DNA of 21,629 nucleotides, taken from the NCBI GenBank assembly GCA_937890735.1, contig CALACZ010000210.1:1-21629 (forward strand), in the 5' to 3' direction. The notes beneath the pieces are model-generated. The model was not told the DNA's origin, did no database searches, and worked only from the letters and a program-made list of their open reading frames with translations. Positions 1 to 7,473 of the stretch are shown one piece after another. This stretch comes from an uncultured Bacillota bacterium. Lineage in GTDB: Bacteria > Bacillota > Clostridia > Oscillospirales > Oscillospiraceae. The position numbers were made by a program, and so were the translations under genes. Position 1 is the stretch's first letter, and each line of letters opens with the position of its first letter.

Positions 1-485
1 AAGCGACCGACCCGTGGGGCATCAAGGTCAATCGCGTGGAGCTCAAAAACATCCTGCCGCCGCAGGACATCCAGAACTCCATGGAAAAGCAGATGAAGGC
101 AGAGCGCGACCGTCGGCAGGCGATCTTGCAGGCAGAGGGCGCGAAGCACAGCCAGATCCTCGTTGCCGAGGGCGAAAAGGAAGCCGCCATTTTGAAGGCG
201 GACGCCGAAAAGCAGGCGGCGATCCTCCGCGCCGAGGCAGAGAAGGAATCCGCCATTCTGAAGGCGGACGGCGAAGCGCAGGCGATCCGCGCCGTGCAGC
301 AGGCGCTGGCGGATTCGCTGGAAATGCTCAACGAAAAAGCGCCGAACGATCAGGTCCTGCGCCTCAAGGCGCTCGAGGCGATGCAGAAGATCGCCGACGG
401 TCAGGCGACTAAGATCATCATCCCCTCCGAGCTGCAAGGTCTGGCAGGTCTTGCAGCCGGCATTGTGGAGAGCACGAAAAAATAA
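1..485 (+). CDS. SPFH/band-7 (stomatin/flotillin-like) protein, 3' part
   Basis: Partial gene: the reading frame is open from base 3 and enters mid-protein (ATDPWGIKVNRVELKNI), so the N-terminal membrane anchor and most of the SPFH domain lie outside the window. The visible part has the end of the SPFH domain (the DPWGIKV segment and VELKNILPPQDIQNSM), then a charged coiled coil with KAERDRRQAILQAEG, then a hydrophobic tail (LQGLAGLAAGIVEST). From base 123 to 287 the coiled coil is five tandem 11-residue units beginning IL (ILQAEG, ILVAEG, ILKADA, ILRAEA, ILKADG), a hendecad pattern known in stomatin/prohibitin-type proteins. Family members form ring-like or raft-associated membrane oligomers, often with a NfeD-type or protease partner. 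No partner is visible downstream, because a terminator follows directly. Family assignment is firm; the exact role is unknown. Confidence 0.9.
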   Translation, partial: ATDPWGIKVNRVELKNILPPQDIQNSMEKQMKAERDRRQAILQAEGAKHSQILVAEGEKEAAILKADAEKQAAILRAEAEKESAILKADGEAQAIRAVQQALADSLEMLNEKAPNDQVLRLKALEAMQKIADGQATKIIIPSELQGLAGLAAGIVESTKK

Positions 486-492
486 GGAGAAT

Positions 493-525
493 CCCCCGGC
501 TTTCAAAAGAAAGCCGGGGGTTCTT
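493..525 (+). terminator. Intrinsic terminator after the SPFH gene
   Basis: Perfect 12-bp stem (493-504 with 509-520), AAAA loop, then TTCTT. It begins 8 bases after the SPFH stop codon. Confidence 0.85.
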
Positions 526-552
526 GTGCGGCAGCGAGCTTCGCCGACCGTG

Positions 553-589
553 CAAAAGCCCGCCCCTTCTTTGCAGAAGGGGCGGGCTT
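553..589 (-). terminator. Intrinsic terminator after divIVA
   Basis: Perfect 15-bp stem (556-570 with 575-589) around a 4-base loop, starting 9 bases beyond the divIVA stop codon on the minus strand and running into TTTTG there. Together with the hairpin at 493-520 it separates the two convergent genes. Confidence 0.8.
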
Positions 590-597
590 CATTTCCT

Positions 598-1308
598 TTA
601 ACTCCCCGAGGTGGGGTCGTAGTTTTTGCCGAATTTCAAGTCGGTGAATTTGATCGTGGCGCTCTCGGGGTGCGAGGGAGCGGCGGGCGCGGGGGCGGGC
701 TTTGCGTCGTCCGGACCGACCAGCTTCTCTAAATTCTCGGAAATTTCGCTGGCGATCTCCTGTGCCGACTCCGCCGGGGCGGCGGGGGCTGCCGGCTCGT
801 GCGCCTGCCAGTCATAGGGCTTTTCGTGCGCGGGCTTCTCCGTCTTCGGCTGCTCGGCGGCGACCTCCTGCTTGAGATCGCGGTTTTTGAGCGTTTCCAG
901 CAGGTCCAGATGCCCGCGGATGTCCTGCTCGATCACGTCGATGAAGTTCAGCGCCGTCTGCCGCGCGCAGCGCAGGCGCTCCTGCTCCTCGGCGAGCTGA
1001 GAGTCCAGCGAGGTCTGCTCGGCGTTTTGCAGCATCGCGGCGCATTTGCGCTCGGCTTCGGCGACCATCTGGTCGCACTTCTGCTGCGCCGCCGCCAGCG
1101 CCTGCTGCGCGCCGGACTGCTGCTGGCGCAGCTCCTCAAATTTTTCCACCAGCACGCGCAGCTTCGCGCGCAGGGTGTCGTTTTCTTTATACAGGGCGAT
1201 ATAATCGTCCGTCAGCGGTTCGAGAAACGCATCGACCTGCTGCATATCGTAGCCGCCGAAGACCGCCTTGGAGAACGTCTGCTCCTGAATTTCCTGCGGT
1301 GTAAACAT
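598..1308 (-). CDS. divIVA: DivIVA-domain cell-division/polar scaffold protein
   Basis: A 236-residue protein whose first 60 residues fit the DivIVA membrane-binding domain: MFTPQEIQEQTFSKAVFGGYDMQQVDAFL, with the GY-x-VDxFL signature. A coiled coil follows (about residues 40-150), then a low-complexity Ala/Pro/Glu-rich tail (about 160-215). DivIVA proteins bind negatively curved membrane at poles and septa and recruit division, growth or sporulation partners. It is the last gene of the minus-strand run, 28 bases after sepF, with a GGAGG site just before the ATG. The Bacillus equivalents are ylmF(sepF)-ylmG-ylmH-divIVA; here ylmG and ylmH are absent between the two. GpsB-like paralogues share the N-terminus, but the long tail favours DivIVA. 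Confidence 0.88.
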   Translation of the reverse strand: MFTPQEIQEQTFSKAVFGGYDMQQVDAFLEPLTDDYIALYKENDTLRAKLRVLVEKFEELRQQQSGAQQALAAAQQKCDQMVAEAERKCAAMLQNAEQTSLDSQLAEEQERLRCARQTALNFIDVIEQDIRGHLDLLETLKNRDLKQEVAAEQPKTEKPAHEKPYDWQAHEPAAPAAPAESAQEIASEISENLEKLVGPDDAKPAPAPAAPSHPESATIKFTDLKFGKNYDPTSGS

Positions 1309-1336
1309 TGATATTCCTCCCGGACAAAGCTCCGTC

Positions 1337-1852
1337 TTACAGATACAGCCCGCTGTTCTCCAGCTCGTCGATCAGGTCGCCCACGATGTCCACATTGTAG
1401 GGCGTGATGATATAAGTGCTGATGGCGATCTTTTTGATCTTGCCGTCGAGCGCGTAGGCGCAGCCGGACAGGAAATCGACCAGCCGCCGCGCGACGTCCT
1501 TGTTCGTCGCCTCCAGATTGAGCACCACCGCGTGCTTGCTGCGCAGATGGTCGGCGATGTCGGACACGTTATCAAAGCGGTCGGGTTTGACCAGCACCAC
1601 CTGCATCTGCGCGGTGGTGTGGATATTCACGACCTTGCTGCCGCCGGGCGTGCGGCGGGCGGACGGCGCGGAGTCAAAGTCTGACGACGGCGTATCATAA
1701 TCGGAAAAAGACGCCGGCGCAGCCGCGGCAGCGGCGCTGGACGCGCTGCGGCGGGAGGAACGGGCGGGCTTGACGTCCTCGTCGAAATCGTCAAATTCGT
1801 CGTCCTCGCTGTACGGCTTCGCCAGCTTTTTCAGTTCATCCATGAATCCCAT
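1337..1852 (-). CDS. sepF: SepF, cell-division protein that tethers FtsZ
   Basis: A 171-residue protein. The N-terminus MGFMDELKKLAKPYSEDDE is the short amphipathic membrane-binding region, followed by an acidic then Ser/Ala-rich linker (about residues 15-70). The conserved SepF domain then runs to the end (KVVNIHT, VVLVKPDRFDN, IADHL, VVLNLE, LVDFLSGCAYALDG, and the end DELENSGLYL). SepF forms arcs and links FtsZ polymers to the membrane. The start is the ATG at 1850-1852, preceded by GGAGG at 1863-1867. A longer frame reading back to 1975 lies inside the upstream yggS gene and has no family similarity. The gene lies 17 bases after yggS and is probably co-transcribed with it. Confidence 0.93.
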   Translation of the reverse strand: MGFMDELKKLAKPYSEDDEFDDFDEDVKPARSSRRSASSAAAAAAPASFSDYDTPSSDFDSAPSARRTPGGSKVVNIHTTAQMQVVLVKPDRFDNVSDIADHLRSKHAVVLNLEATNKDVARRLVDFLSGCAYALDGKIKKIAISTYIITPYNVDIVGDLIDELENSGLYL

Positions 1853-1869
1853 AATGGTTTTTCCTCCAG

Positions 1870-2574
1870 TTAGATATAATGACGCGCACCGAAAATCGCC
1901 GTTCCGACACGGATCATCGTGCTTCCCTCGGCGATGGCGTCGGGATAATCGTCGCTCATGCCCATCGACAGGCATTCCATGGCTACATTATCGTATGTTT
2001 TTCCCTTTATGTCAACAAAAAGCTGACGCATTTGTCTAAAAAATATCCGATTATCGCCCGGATGCTCGCTCACGGGCGGGATCGCCATGAGTCCGCACAG
2101 CTTTACGCCGGGATAGTCTCCCATTTTTGCCGCAAGCCGGGCGGCTTCCTCCGCTGTAAAGCCCGCCTTGCTCTCCTGCCCGGCGATGTTGACCTCGAGC
2201 AGGATGCGCTGCACCACGCCGCGCTTTTGCGCCAGCTTGTCGATGGCTTCCAGCAGCTCCATGCGATCGACCGATTCGATGAGGTCCACCGTGCCCACGA
2301 GATATTTGACCTTGTTCGTTTGCAGCCGCCCGATAAAATGCAGCGGCTTTCCTGCATACGCCCCCTGCGGCAGCTTCTGCTGAAGCTCCTGCACGCGGTT
2401 TTCGCCGCAGCAGTCCACGCCCGCGGCGATCGCCGCGCGCACCGCGTCCGCGTCGTTCATTTTCGTCGCCGCGCAGAGCTGAATGTCCTCCGGCGCGCGC
2501 CCGGCGCTGCGCGCCGCCTGCGCCATCGTTTCCCGAATGTGTGCAACGTTTTCCGCGATCGTCTTTGCGTCCAT
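1870..2574 (-). CDS. YggS/YlmE-family pyridoxal-phosphate homeostasis protein
   Basis: A 234-residue single-domain PLP protein (alanine-racemase N-terminal-type barrel). The cofactor lysine is K38 in LCAATKMN. Other family landmarks are GENRVQELQQK, HFIGRLQTNKVKYL, SVDR, LLEVNIAGQESKAGF, GLMAIPP, LSMGMSDDYPDAIAEGSTMIRVGTAIFG. The family has no known turnover reaction; it binds PLP and balances B6 vitamers and amino/keto-acid pools. Its ATG overlaps the stop of the upstream HlyD-like gene by one base (TAATG), so translation is likely coupled. YggS homologues lie beside sepF in many Firmicutes and Actinobacteria. The canonical SKT before the lysine is ATK here, a mild variation. Confidence 0.93.
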   Translation of the reverse strand: MDAKTIAENVAHIRETMAQAARSAGRAPEDIQLCAATKMNDADAVRAAIAAGVDCCGENRVQELQQKLPQGAYAGKPLHFIGRLQTNKVKYLVGTVDLIESVDRMELLEAIDKLAQKRGVVQRILLEVNIAGQESKAGFTAEEAARLAAKMGDYPGVKLCGLMAIPPVSEHPGDNRIFFRQMRQLFVDIKGKTYDNVAMECLSMGMSDDYPDAIAEGSTMIRVGTAIFGARHYI

Positions 2575-3785
2575 TACCCCACGACCTTTCCGTCATACAA
2601 GTTTTTCGCGCCCACGAGAATTTCATCCCCGGGCCAGAGGTTTTCTGTTTTTGTCTTGTCCAGCTCCACAACGTAGCTCTCGCCGTTGTCGTGCAGGATC
2701 GAAATGGGCTTCCAGCGCGCCCGCGCGCTCTCTAAAATATACACGCCCGGCTGCCCGCTCTCATCCACATACACCGCGTCCTTCGGCACGCGCAGCCCCG
2801 TGTATTGGATGAACACCACGTCCGCCGACTGCTCGCGCAGGAGCGTGACGTTCTGCATATACTCGCGCGACGAGAGCACGAGCACGCGGAAGCCCGCCTC
2901 GTTCTGCCCCACGCGTTCGACGTTCATGGTGATCTCGCCGTAAAAGTCGCGCGCAAATGTCACGCGCACGCTGTCGCCCGCCTCCACGTCTGCAAGCTCG
3001 CCCGCCGGGATACTCGTGACGAAATACCAGCGGTCGCCCGTGATGAGCTTGCCCGCCCAATGGTCGCCCACGTCCTCCGGCGCGAGCGCATTAAAGTCCT
3101 GCACGGTCATCGTCTCGAGCGCATCCGGCGTGAGGACGTTTTCGTACCCGTCCACCACGGCGGAAAAATAGCCCGCCTTCGGCGCGGTGATCTGCGCGGT
3201 GTCCTGCTCGGCGGCGCTCTGCAAAATTTGCAGCTCCGTCTGCGCGTTTTCCAGCTGCCGCGTGATGAGCTCCGCATCAGAATCGCTGCTCTCGCGCCGC
3301 AGCACGAGCCCCTTGAGCTCCGCCGCGCCGTCCTGAAGCGAGTTCATGTCCCGCCGCGCCAGATACCGCGTCATCTGCACAAGCTGGTCGTTGATGGCGG
3401 TGTCGAGCTTCGCCTGATCGGCGACGGAGGTCGTGTACTGCCCGGCGTAGCCGAGCTGCTCGATCTGTGCACGGAGCTCGGCGATGCGCGTCTGGCGCGC
3501 CTGCGCGTCGGCGGTGAGATAGCCCGTCGCCAGCACCTCGTTTGCCGCCACACGCGCGCCCTCGGCGGCGGTGACGGTGGTGATGTCATACTCGGACGCA
3601 ATGGGCGTCTCGTCGCGCACGACAAAGCCGGTCGCGTAGTAGCCCGCGCCGGCTTCGTACTCGATGGCGGTCGTGGTCGTATAGGGGTCGCGCAGCAGGG
3701 TGCTGACGTGATAGCCCAGATACGCCACGATCGCCGCCAGAAAGATCCATAATATGAGCGTTGTATAGCGCTTGCCCTGTTTCAT
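2574..3785 (-). CDS. HlyD-like membrane-anchored adaptor protein
   Basis: A 403-residue protein with one N-terminal transmembrane segment (about residues 9-27) and a large extracytoplasmic part. A beta/lipoyl-like half (YATGFVVRDETPIASEYD, then VTAAEGARVAANEVLATGYLTAD) is followed by a helical hairpin (about 130-215), a second lipoyl-like half (ITAPKAGYFSAVVDGYE), beta-barrel segments (DVEAGDSVRVTFARDFYGEI) and a C-terminal domain (LRVPKDAVYVDESGQPGVYI). This is the plan of membrane-fusion/periplasmic adaptors of the HlyD type. No ABC or RND partner is encoded next to it. It sits 37 bases after hfq and overlaps yggS, so it looks like the promoter-proximal member of the yggS-sepF-divIVA set. 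Fold assignment is fairly safe; the function (efflux, or an envelope role tied to division) is inference. The ATG follows AAAGGAG. Confidence 0.75.
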   Translation of the reverse strand: MKQGKRYTTLILWIFLAAIVAYLGYHVSTLLRDPYTTTTAIEYEAGAGYYATGFVVRDETPIASEYDITTVTAAEGARVAANEVLATGYLTADAQARQTRIAELRAQIEQLGYAGQYTTSVADQAKLDTAINDQLVQMTRYLARRDMNSLQDGAAELKGLVLRRESSDSDAELITRQLENAQTELQILQSAAEQDTAQITAPKAGYFSAVVDGYENVLTPDALETMTVQDFNALAPEDVGDHWAGKLITGDRWYFVTSIPAGELADVEAGDSVRVTFARDFYGEITMNVERVGQNEAGFRVLVLSSREYMQNVTLLREQSADVVFIQYTGLRVPKDAVYVDESGQPGVYILESARARWKPISILHDNGESYVVELDKTKTENLWPGDEILVGAKNLYDGKVVG

Positions 3786-3822
3786 GGCTGCTCCTTTGGG
3801 TGGTGCAGGGCGGCGCTTGCGC

Positions 3823-4047
3823 TCACTCCTGCGTCAGCTTCACGGGGCTCGACGGCGTAATGGTCGAGACGGCGTGCTTATAGATCATCTGCTGCTTGCC
3901 GTCGGCGTGCAGCACGATCACAAACTGGTCAAAGCCCGTGATCACGCCGCGCAGCTGAAAGCCGTTCATCAAAAACACCGTCAGCGGCGTGCGGTTCTTG
4001 CGGGTCTGATTCAAAAACTGATCCTGATAATTTTCTGTGTAAGCCAT
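3823..4047 (-). CDS. hfq: Hfq, RNA-binding Sm-like hexamer
   Basis: A 74-residue protein with both Sm motifs: Sm1 (TPLTVFLMNGFQLRGVITGFDQFVIVL) and Sm2 (QQMIYKHAVSTITP, with the YKHA segment that lines the proximal uridine pocket). The N-terminal QDQFLNQTRKN matches the Q-x-x-xLN helix, which carries the conserved Gln. Hfq binds U-rich sRNA ends and A-rich mRNA. The start is the ATG at 4045-4047, with AAAGGAG 8 bases upstream; an in-frame ATG at 4080 would add 11 non-conserved residues. The C-terminal tail is very short, as is usual for Gram-positive Hfq. It lies 45 bases downstream of miaA, the same miaA-hfq pairing known from Proteobacteria and many Firmicutes. Confidence 0.96.
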   Translation of the reverse strand: MAYTENYQDQFLNQTRKNRTPLTVFLMNGFQLRGVITGFDQFVIVLHADGKQQMIYKHAVSTITPSSPVKLTQE

Positions 4048-4092
4048 GGGTATCGCTCCTTTTCTGTTTGTAATACCCATATCTTACCATTT

Positions 4093-5028
4093 TCATCCCG
4101 CGAAAAAAGGGATTTGCCGTCGTGCGGCGCGAAAAATCGACGCATCGTCGTCGCCCGCCTCGCGCACGAGCCAGTGCATTTTCTCATTCCGGCGAAACCA
4201 GGTGAGCTGGCGCTTGGCGTAGTTGCGCGAGCGCTGCTGGATGAGGCGGAACGCCTCGTCAACAGCGTATTCGCCGCGCAGCGCCGCCGCCAGCTCCTTG
4301 TAGCCGATCGCCTGCATGGACGTGGCGGTATCGGGCACGCCCGCCGCCAGCAGCCCGCGCACCTCGCGCTCTAATCCCGCCTCGCGCATTTTGTCCACGC
4401 GGCGGTCGATGCGCTCGTACAGCGCCGCGCGGCTTGCAAAATCCAGCCCCAGCCAGACGGGGGCGTATTTGTCGGGCAGCGCGCGCGTGCGCTCGTTGTG
4501 GCGGCTGATCGGCTCGCCGGTCTCGTAATAGACCTCCAGCGCGCGCACGATGCGCTTTTCATCCGCCGGATGCAGCCGCGCCGCCGTTTCGGGATCGACC
4601 TGAGAAAGCTCGCGCAGCAGCGCCTCGCTTCCCTCGCGCAAAAGCTGCGCCTGGAGTTTCTCGCGCACGCCCGTCTGCGGCACGGGCGCGAAGGTCCTGC
4701 CCGCGATGAGACTGTCGGCATACAGCCCCGTGCCGCCCACAACGATGGCGACCTTGCCGCGCGCGAGAATATCCTGCACGCACGCGTCCGCCATGGGCAC
4801 ATATTTTCCGGCGGAAAAATCCTCGTCCGGCTCGCACACGTCGATCATATGATGGCGCGCGCGCGCAAGCTCGTCCGCCGTCGGCTTCGCCGTGCCGATG
4901 TCCATGCGGCGGTAGACCTGCATGGAGTCGCACGAGACGATCTCGCCCGAAAGCGATTCTGCCAGCCGCAAAGCCAGCTCGGTCTTTCCCGACGCCGTCG
5001 GTCCGACAACGCAAATAATGCGGTCCAT
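4093..5028 (-). CDS. miaA: MiaA, tRNA dimethylallyltransferase
   Basis: A 311-residue protein, full family length. Walker A/P-loop GPTASGKT is at residues 9-16. CDSMQVYRRMDIGTAKP (about 33-49) carries the catalytic Asp and substrate contacts. HHMIDVCEPDEDFSAGKY, VVGGTGLYADSLI and the insertion-domain signature DEKRIVRALEVYYETG are all present, and the C-terminal segment RNYAKRQLTWFRRN is the tRNA-binding part. It transfers the dimethylallyl group from DMAPP to N6 of A37 in tRNAs reading U-initial codons. MiaB, also in this window (11273-12679), then methylthiolates that base. The ATG follows AAAGGAG. It lies downstream of mutL, separated by a repeat-filled gap. Confidence 0.97.
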   Translation of the reverse strand: MDRIICVVGPTASGKTELALRLAESLSGEIVSCDSMQVYRRMDIGTAKPTADELARARHHMIDVCEPDEDFSAGKYVPMADACVQDILARGKVAIVVGGTGLYADSLIAGRTFAPVPQTGVREKLQAQLLREGSEALLRELSQVDPETAARLHPADEKRIVRALEVYYETGEPISRHNERTRALPDKYAPVWLGLDFASRAALYERIDRRVDKMREAGLEREVRGLLAAGVPDTATSMQAIGYKELAAALRGEYAVDEAFRLIQQRSRNYAKRQLTWFRRNEKMHWLVREAGDDDASIFRAARRQIPFFAG

Positions 5029-5049
5029 TTCGTGCTCACTCCTTTCGGG

Positions 5050-5085
5050 TTTCGTCGTAACGTAGGGGCGGGGCTTGCCCCGCCC
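5050..5085 (+). repeat. GC-rich palindromic repeat, family A, copy 1
   Basis: 36-base element: a TTTCGTCGTAACGTAG leader followed by a hairpin with 9-bp arms (5066-5074 with 5077-5085) and a CTTG apex. It lies just upstream of the miaA start. It matches the copy at 10933-10968 at all but four positions, and two of those four differences form a paired C-G to A-T change within the stem. It may be a REP-like or transcribed structural element. Confidence 0.7.
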
Positions 5086-5140
5086 GCGCAGGGCGCACCA
5101 TCAAAATTGCACAGTGAACGGCGACCCCGCACGATGTTCT

Positions 5141-5248
5141 GTAGGGGCGGACGACTCTGTCCGCCCGTGGGGCATTCACGATTTCGCCGCAATGTTTCGT
5201 GAAATCGGTGGTGCGTCCTGCCGGGCGGACAGGGTCGTCCGCCCCTAC
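5141..5248. repeat. Pair of inverted palindromic repeats
   Basis: Two 27-base elements in opposite orientation, 5141-5167 and 5222-5248, match at 26 of 27 bases. Each is itself a hairpin with 8-bp arms built on GGGCGGAC/GTCCGCCC. About 54 bases separate them. The start GTAGGGGCGG resembles family A, so they may be relatives. This lies in the 513-base gap between miaA and mutL, where I see no credible gene. Confidence 0.65.
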
Positions 5249-5300
5249 GGGTGCGTGCGTGTTTGCATCGATGCGTCTGGGCTTGCGACGTTGTACCGCC

Positions 5301-5321
5301 GGGAGGGGTAGAACCCCTCCC
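5301..5321. repeat. Palindromic repeat of the GGGAGGGG type
   Basis: 8-bp perfect arms GGGAGGGG and CCCCTCCC around TAGAA, followed by CTACG. In reverse orientation it reads GTAGGGGAGGGG, the same core as the repeat at 8221, so it is probably a degenerate member of family A. Confidence 0.5.
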
Positions 5322-5399
5322 CTACGCAACCGGGGAAATTTTTACGGATTCGCATTGGTACGTTCTAATTTGCAACGCCCCACTGCACAATCCTTCCGT

Positions 5400-5438
5400 C
5401 ACGGCTTCGCCGTGCCACCTCCCTTTACACAAGGGAGG
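5400..5438 (+). repeat. Double-hairpin repeat, family G, divergent copy
   Basis: Two adjacent hairpins: CACGGC-TTC-GCCGTG (5400-5414) and CCTCCCTT-TACAC-AAGGGAGG (5418-5438), linked by CCA. The architecture and the trailing CTTTGG match the next element at 5465-5527, but the stem sequences differ, as expected of a structure-conserved repeat family. Confidence 0.55.
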
Positions 5439-5464
5439 CTTTGGATGGTGCAAACGCGCTACAG

Positions 5465-5527
5465 CTCAAAACGTACCACCCTTCTCCTCATCCGGCGCTT
5501 CGCGCCACCTTCCCCTCAAGGGGAAGG
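5465..5527 (+). repeat. Double-hairpin repeat, family G, copy with 51-bp perfect match
   Basis: Bases 5465-5515 are identical to 11125-11175 (51 bp). The element contains a small GGCGC/GCGCC hairpin with a TTC apex and a second 8-bp hairpin (5508-5515 with 5520-5527). It ends about 15 bases beyond the mutL stop, so on the minus strand a mutL transcript would run through it. Confidence 0.75.
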
Positions 5528-5541
5528 CTTTGGACTGTGCG

Positions 5542-7458
5542 TCACCGCTTAAACTGCCGCTCCAGCTGCCCCTTGGTCAGCTCGATGCAGATCGGTCTGC
5601 CGTGGGGGCAATATTTGAGATCATTCCGCGTGAGCACCTCGCGGACGAGATACTCGCGCTCGCGCGGGTCGGTGTGATAACCCGCCTTGATCGCCGCCTT
5701 GCAGGCGATGGTGTGCAGCAGCGCGTCGCGCTGGGCGTCGGCATCCGGGAAATTCCCGCCGAGCAGCGCGCCCGCCAGCTCCTGCACGGTCTGCACCGCG
5801 TCCTCATCGCGGATATTTTCCGGGATCTCGCGCAGCAGGATCGTGCCGCCCCCAAATTCCTCCGCACCGAAGCCGAGGCGCGTGAACAGCGCCGCGTTTT
5901 CCAGCACGCACGCCGCCTCCTCGCGCGTCAGCTCCGCCGGGATGGGCGCGAGCAGCCGCTGCGCCATGACCGGCTGCGGCTCTTTTTTGAGTTTTTCAAA
6001 CAAAATGCGCTCATGCGCGGCGTGTTTGTCGATAAACAGGAGCTTTTCGCCCTGTTCCACCAGAATATAGGTATCCAGCGCCTCACCGATGACCCGCCAC
6101 GGCGCGTCCTCGATCGGAAGCGCCTGCTGCACCGGCTCGACCGGCGTTTCCGGCATTTTCGGCGCAGCGACCACCTGCGGCGCTTCCCGTTCCGAGTGCT
6201 TCACCGGCTCAGCGGCCGTGTGCGTCTCCGCAACTTTCACCGTTTCCGGCGCTTTCGGCACATCCGCCGCCGGGATGCGCGCCGCCTCGCAGACCGTCCT
6301 TGTCCACGCGCGCTCGCGCGCGGTAAACGGGCTTGTCTGCGGCTTTTCCGCCTGCGCGCGGTACTGCGCCGCGTCCATCGTTTTGAAAAAGTCCTGCTGC
6401 GGCTTCGCCTGCGCCGCCGGTGCGGCTGACGCGGGCTTCTGCTGCGGCAGCTTCAGCTCCTGCCGCCCCGACGCGCGCCCCAGCGCCGACAAAACGGCGT
6501 AGTGCACCGCGTCAAACACCTCCCGCTCGCGCAGGAATTTGACCTCCGTCTTTGCCGGGTGGACATTCACGTCCACCGCCTGCGGCGGGAGATTGATGTG
6601 CAGCACGCATGACGGAAAACGCCCCACGGTCATCTGATTCTGATACGCCTGCTCCAGCGCGCTCATCAGCAGCCGCGACTTCACGAACCGCCCGTTCACA
6701 AAAAAGAGCTGCTGCTGGCGGTTGCCGCGCGTGCAGGCGGGTTTTGTGACGAACCCGCTCGTTTCGATCTTTTCAAATTTTCCATCGACCTTCACCATCT
6801 CGCCCGCAAGCTGCCTGCCGAGCACGGCGTACACCGCGTCAAACAGCGCACCGCTGCCCGCCGTGTGCAGCACCTCCGCGCCGTCTTTGACCACGCGCAG
6901 CGAAACGTTCGGATTTGCCAGTGCCAGATGCTGCGCCGCAGTGAGCGCGGCGGAGGCTTCGGCAAGGTCGGATTTCATGAATTTTAAGCGCGCGGGCGTG
7001 TTGTAAAACAGGTCGCGCACGAGCATCGTCGTGCCCACGGGGCAGCCGGCGGGCTCTTCGCTCGTCACCACGCCCGCGTCCAGATGCAGCGCCGTGCCGG
7101 TTTCAGCCTGCGCGGTGCGCGTCAAAAGGTCGATGCGCGAAACGGCGCTGATCGCCGCCAGCGCCTCGCCGCGAAAGCCGAGCGTGCGGATGGCGGTCAG
7201 ATCTTCCTTTGTATGCAGCTTGCTCGTCGCGTGGCGCAAAAACGCCGTGCGCGCGTCGCTAGAGTCCATGCCGCAGCCGTCGTCGGTCACGCGCAGAAGC
7301 GTCATGCCGCCGTTTTGCAGCTCCACCGTGACGTGCCGCGCTCCGGCGTCGATCGCGTTTTCCACAAGCTCCTTGACGCAGGACGCCGGACGCTCGACCA
7401 CCTCGCCCGCGGCGATGAGGTCGGCGACGTGCTGCGAAAGCTGTTGAATGACTGCCAT
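5542..7458 (-). CDS. mutL: MutL, mismatch-repair ATPase/endonuclease
   Basis: A 638-residue protein. The N-terminal GHKL ATPase shows IAAGEVVERPASCVKELVENAIDAGA (about 15-40), DDGCGM (near 60) and TLGFRGEALAAI (near 92-103). The transducer domain includes VNVHPAKTEVKF. A Pro/Ala-rich linker (about 330-440) leads to the C-terminal dimerisation/nuclease domain, with DKHAAHERILFE from D477 and CPHGRP at 617-622. This is the latent endonuclease type of MutL found in organisms without MutH. The metal motif normally reads DQHA; here the second position is K (DKHA), while the Asp, His and both Glu are kept. It nicks the discontinuous strand after MutS finds a mismatch. It is 15 bases from the upstream CPBP gene; the ATG follows AAAGGAG. 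Confidence 0.97.
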   Translation of the reverse strand: MAVIQQLSQHVADLIAAGEVVERPASCVKELVENAIDAGARHVTVELQNGGMTLLRVTDDGCGMDSSDARTAFLRHATSKLHTKEDLTAIRTLGFRGEALAAISAVSRIDLLTRTAQAETGTALHLDAGVVTSEEPAGCPVGTTMLVRDLFYNTPARLKFMKSDLAEASAALTAAQHLALANPNVSLRVVKDGAEVLHTAGSGALFDAVYAVLGRQLAGEMVKVDGKFEKIETSGFVTKPACTRGNRQQQLFFVNGRFVKSRLLMSALEQAYQNQMTVGRFPSCVLHINLPPQAVDVNVHPAKTEVKFLREREVFDAVHYAVLSALGRASGRQELKLPQQKPASAAPAAQAKPQQDFFKTMDAAQYRAQAEKPQTSPFTARERAWTRTVCEAARIPAADVPKAPETVKVAETHTAAEPVKHSEREAPQVVAAPKMPETPVEPVQQALPIEDAPWRVIGEALDTYILVEQGEKLLFIDKHAAHERILFEKLKKEPQPVMAQRLLAPIPAELTREEAACVLENAALFTRLGFGAEEFGGGTILLREIPENIRDEDAVQTVQELAGALLGGNFPDADAQRDALLHTIACKAAIKAGYHTDPREREYLVREVLTRNDLKYCPHGRPICIELTKGQLERQFKR

Positions 7459-7473
7459 TTTGAACTCCTTTTC

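Noticed and set aside
1873..1878. TATAAT on + near the yggS stop codon
   Set aside because: It lies within coding sequence on the opposite strand to every nearby gene, and no + strand gene follows.
5251..6429. 392-residue open frame on + opposite mutL
   Set aside because: Same antisense effect; it runs through repeats and has no domain signature.
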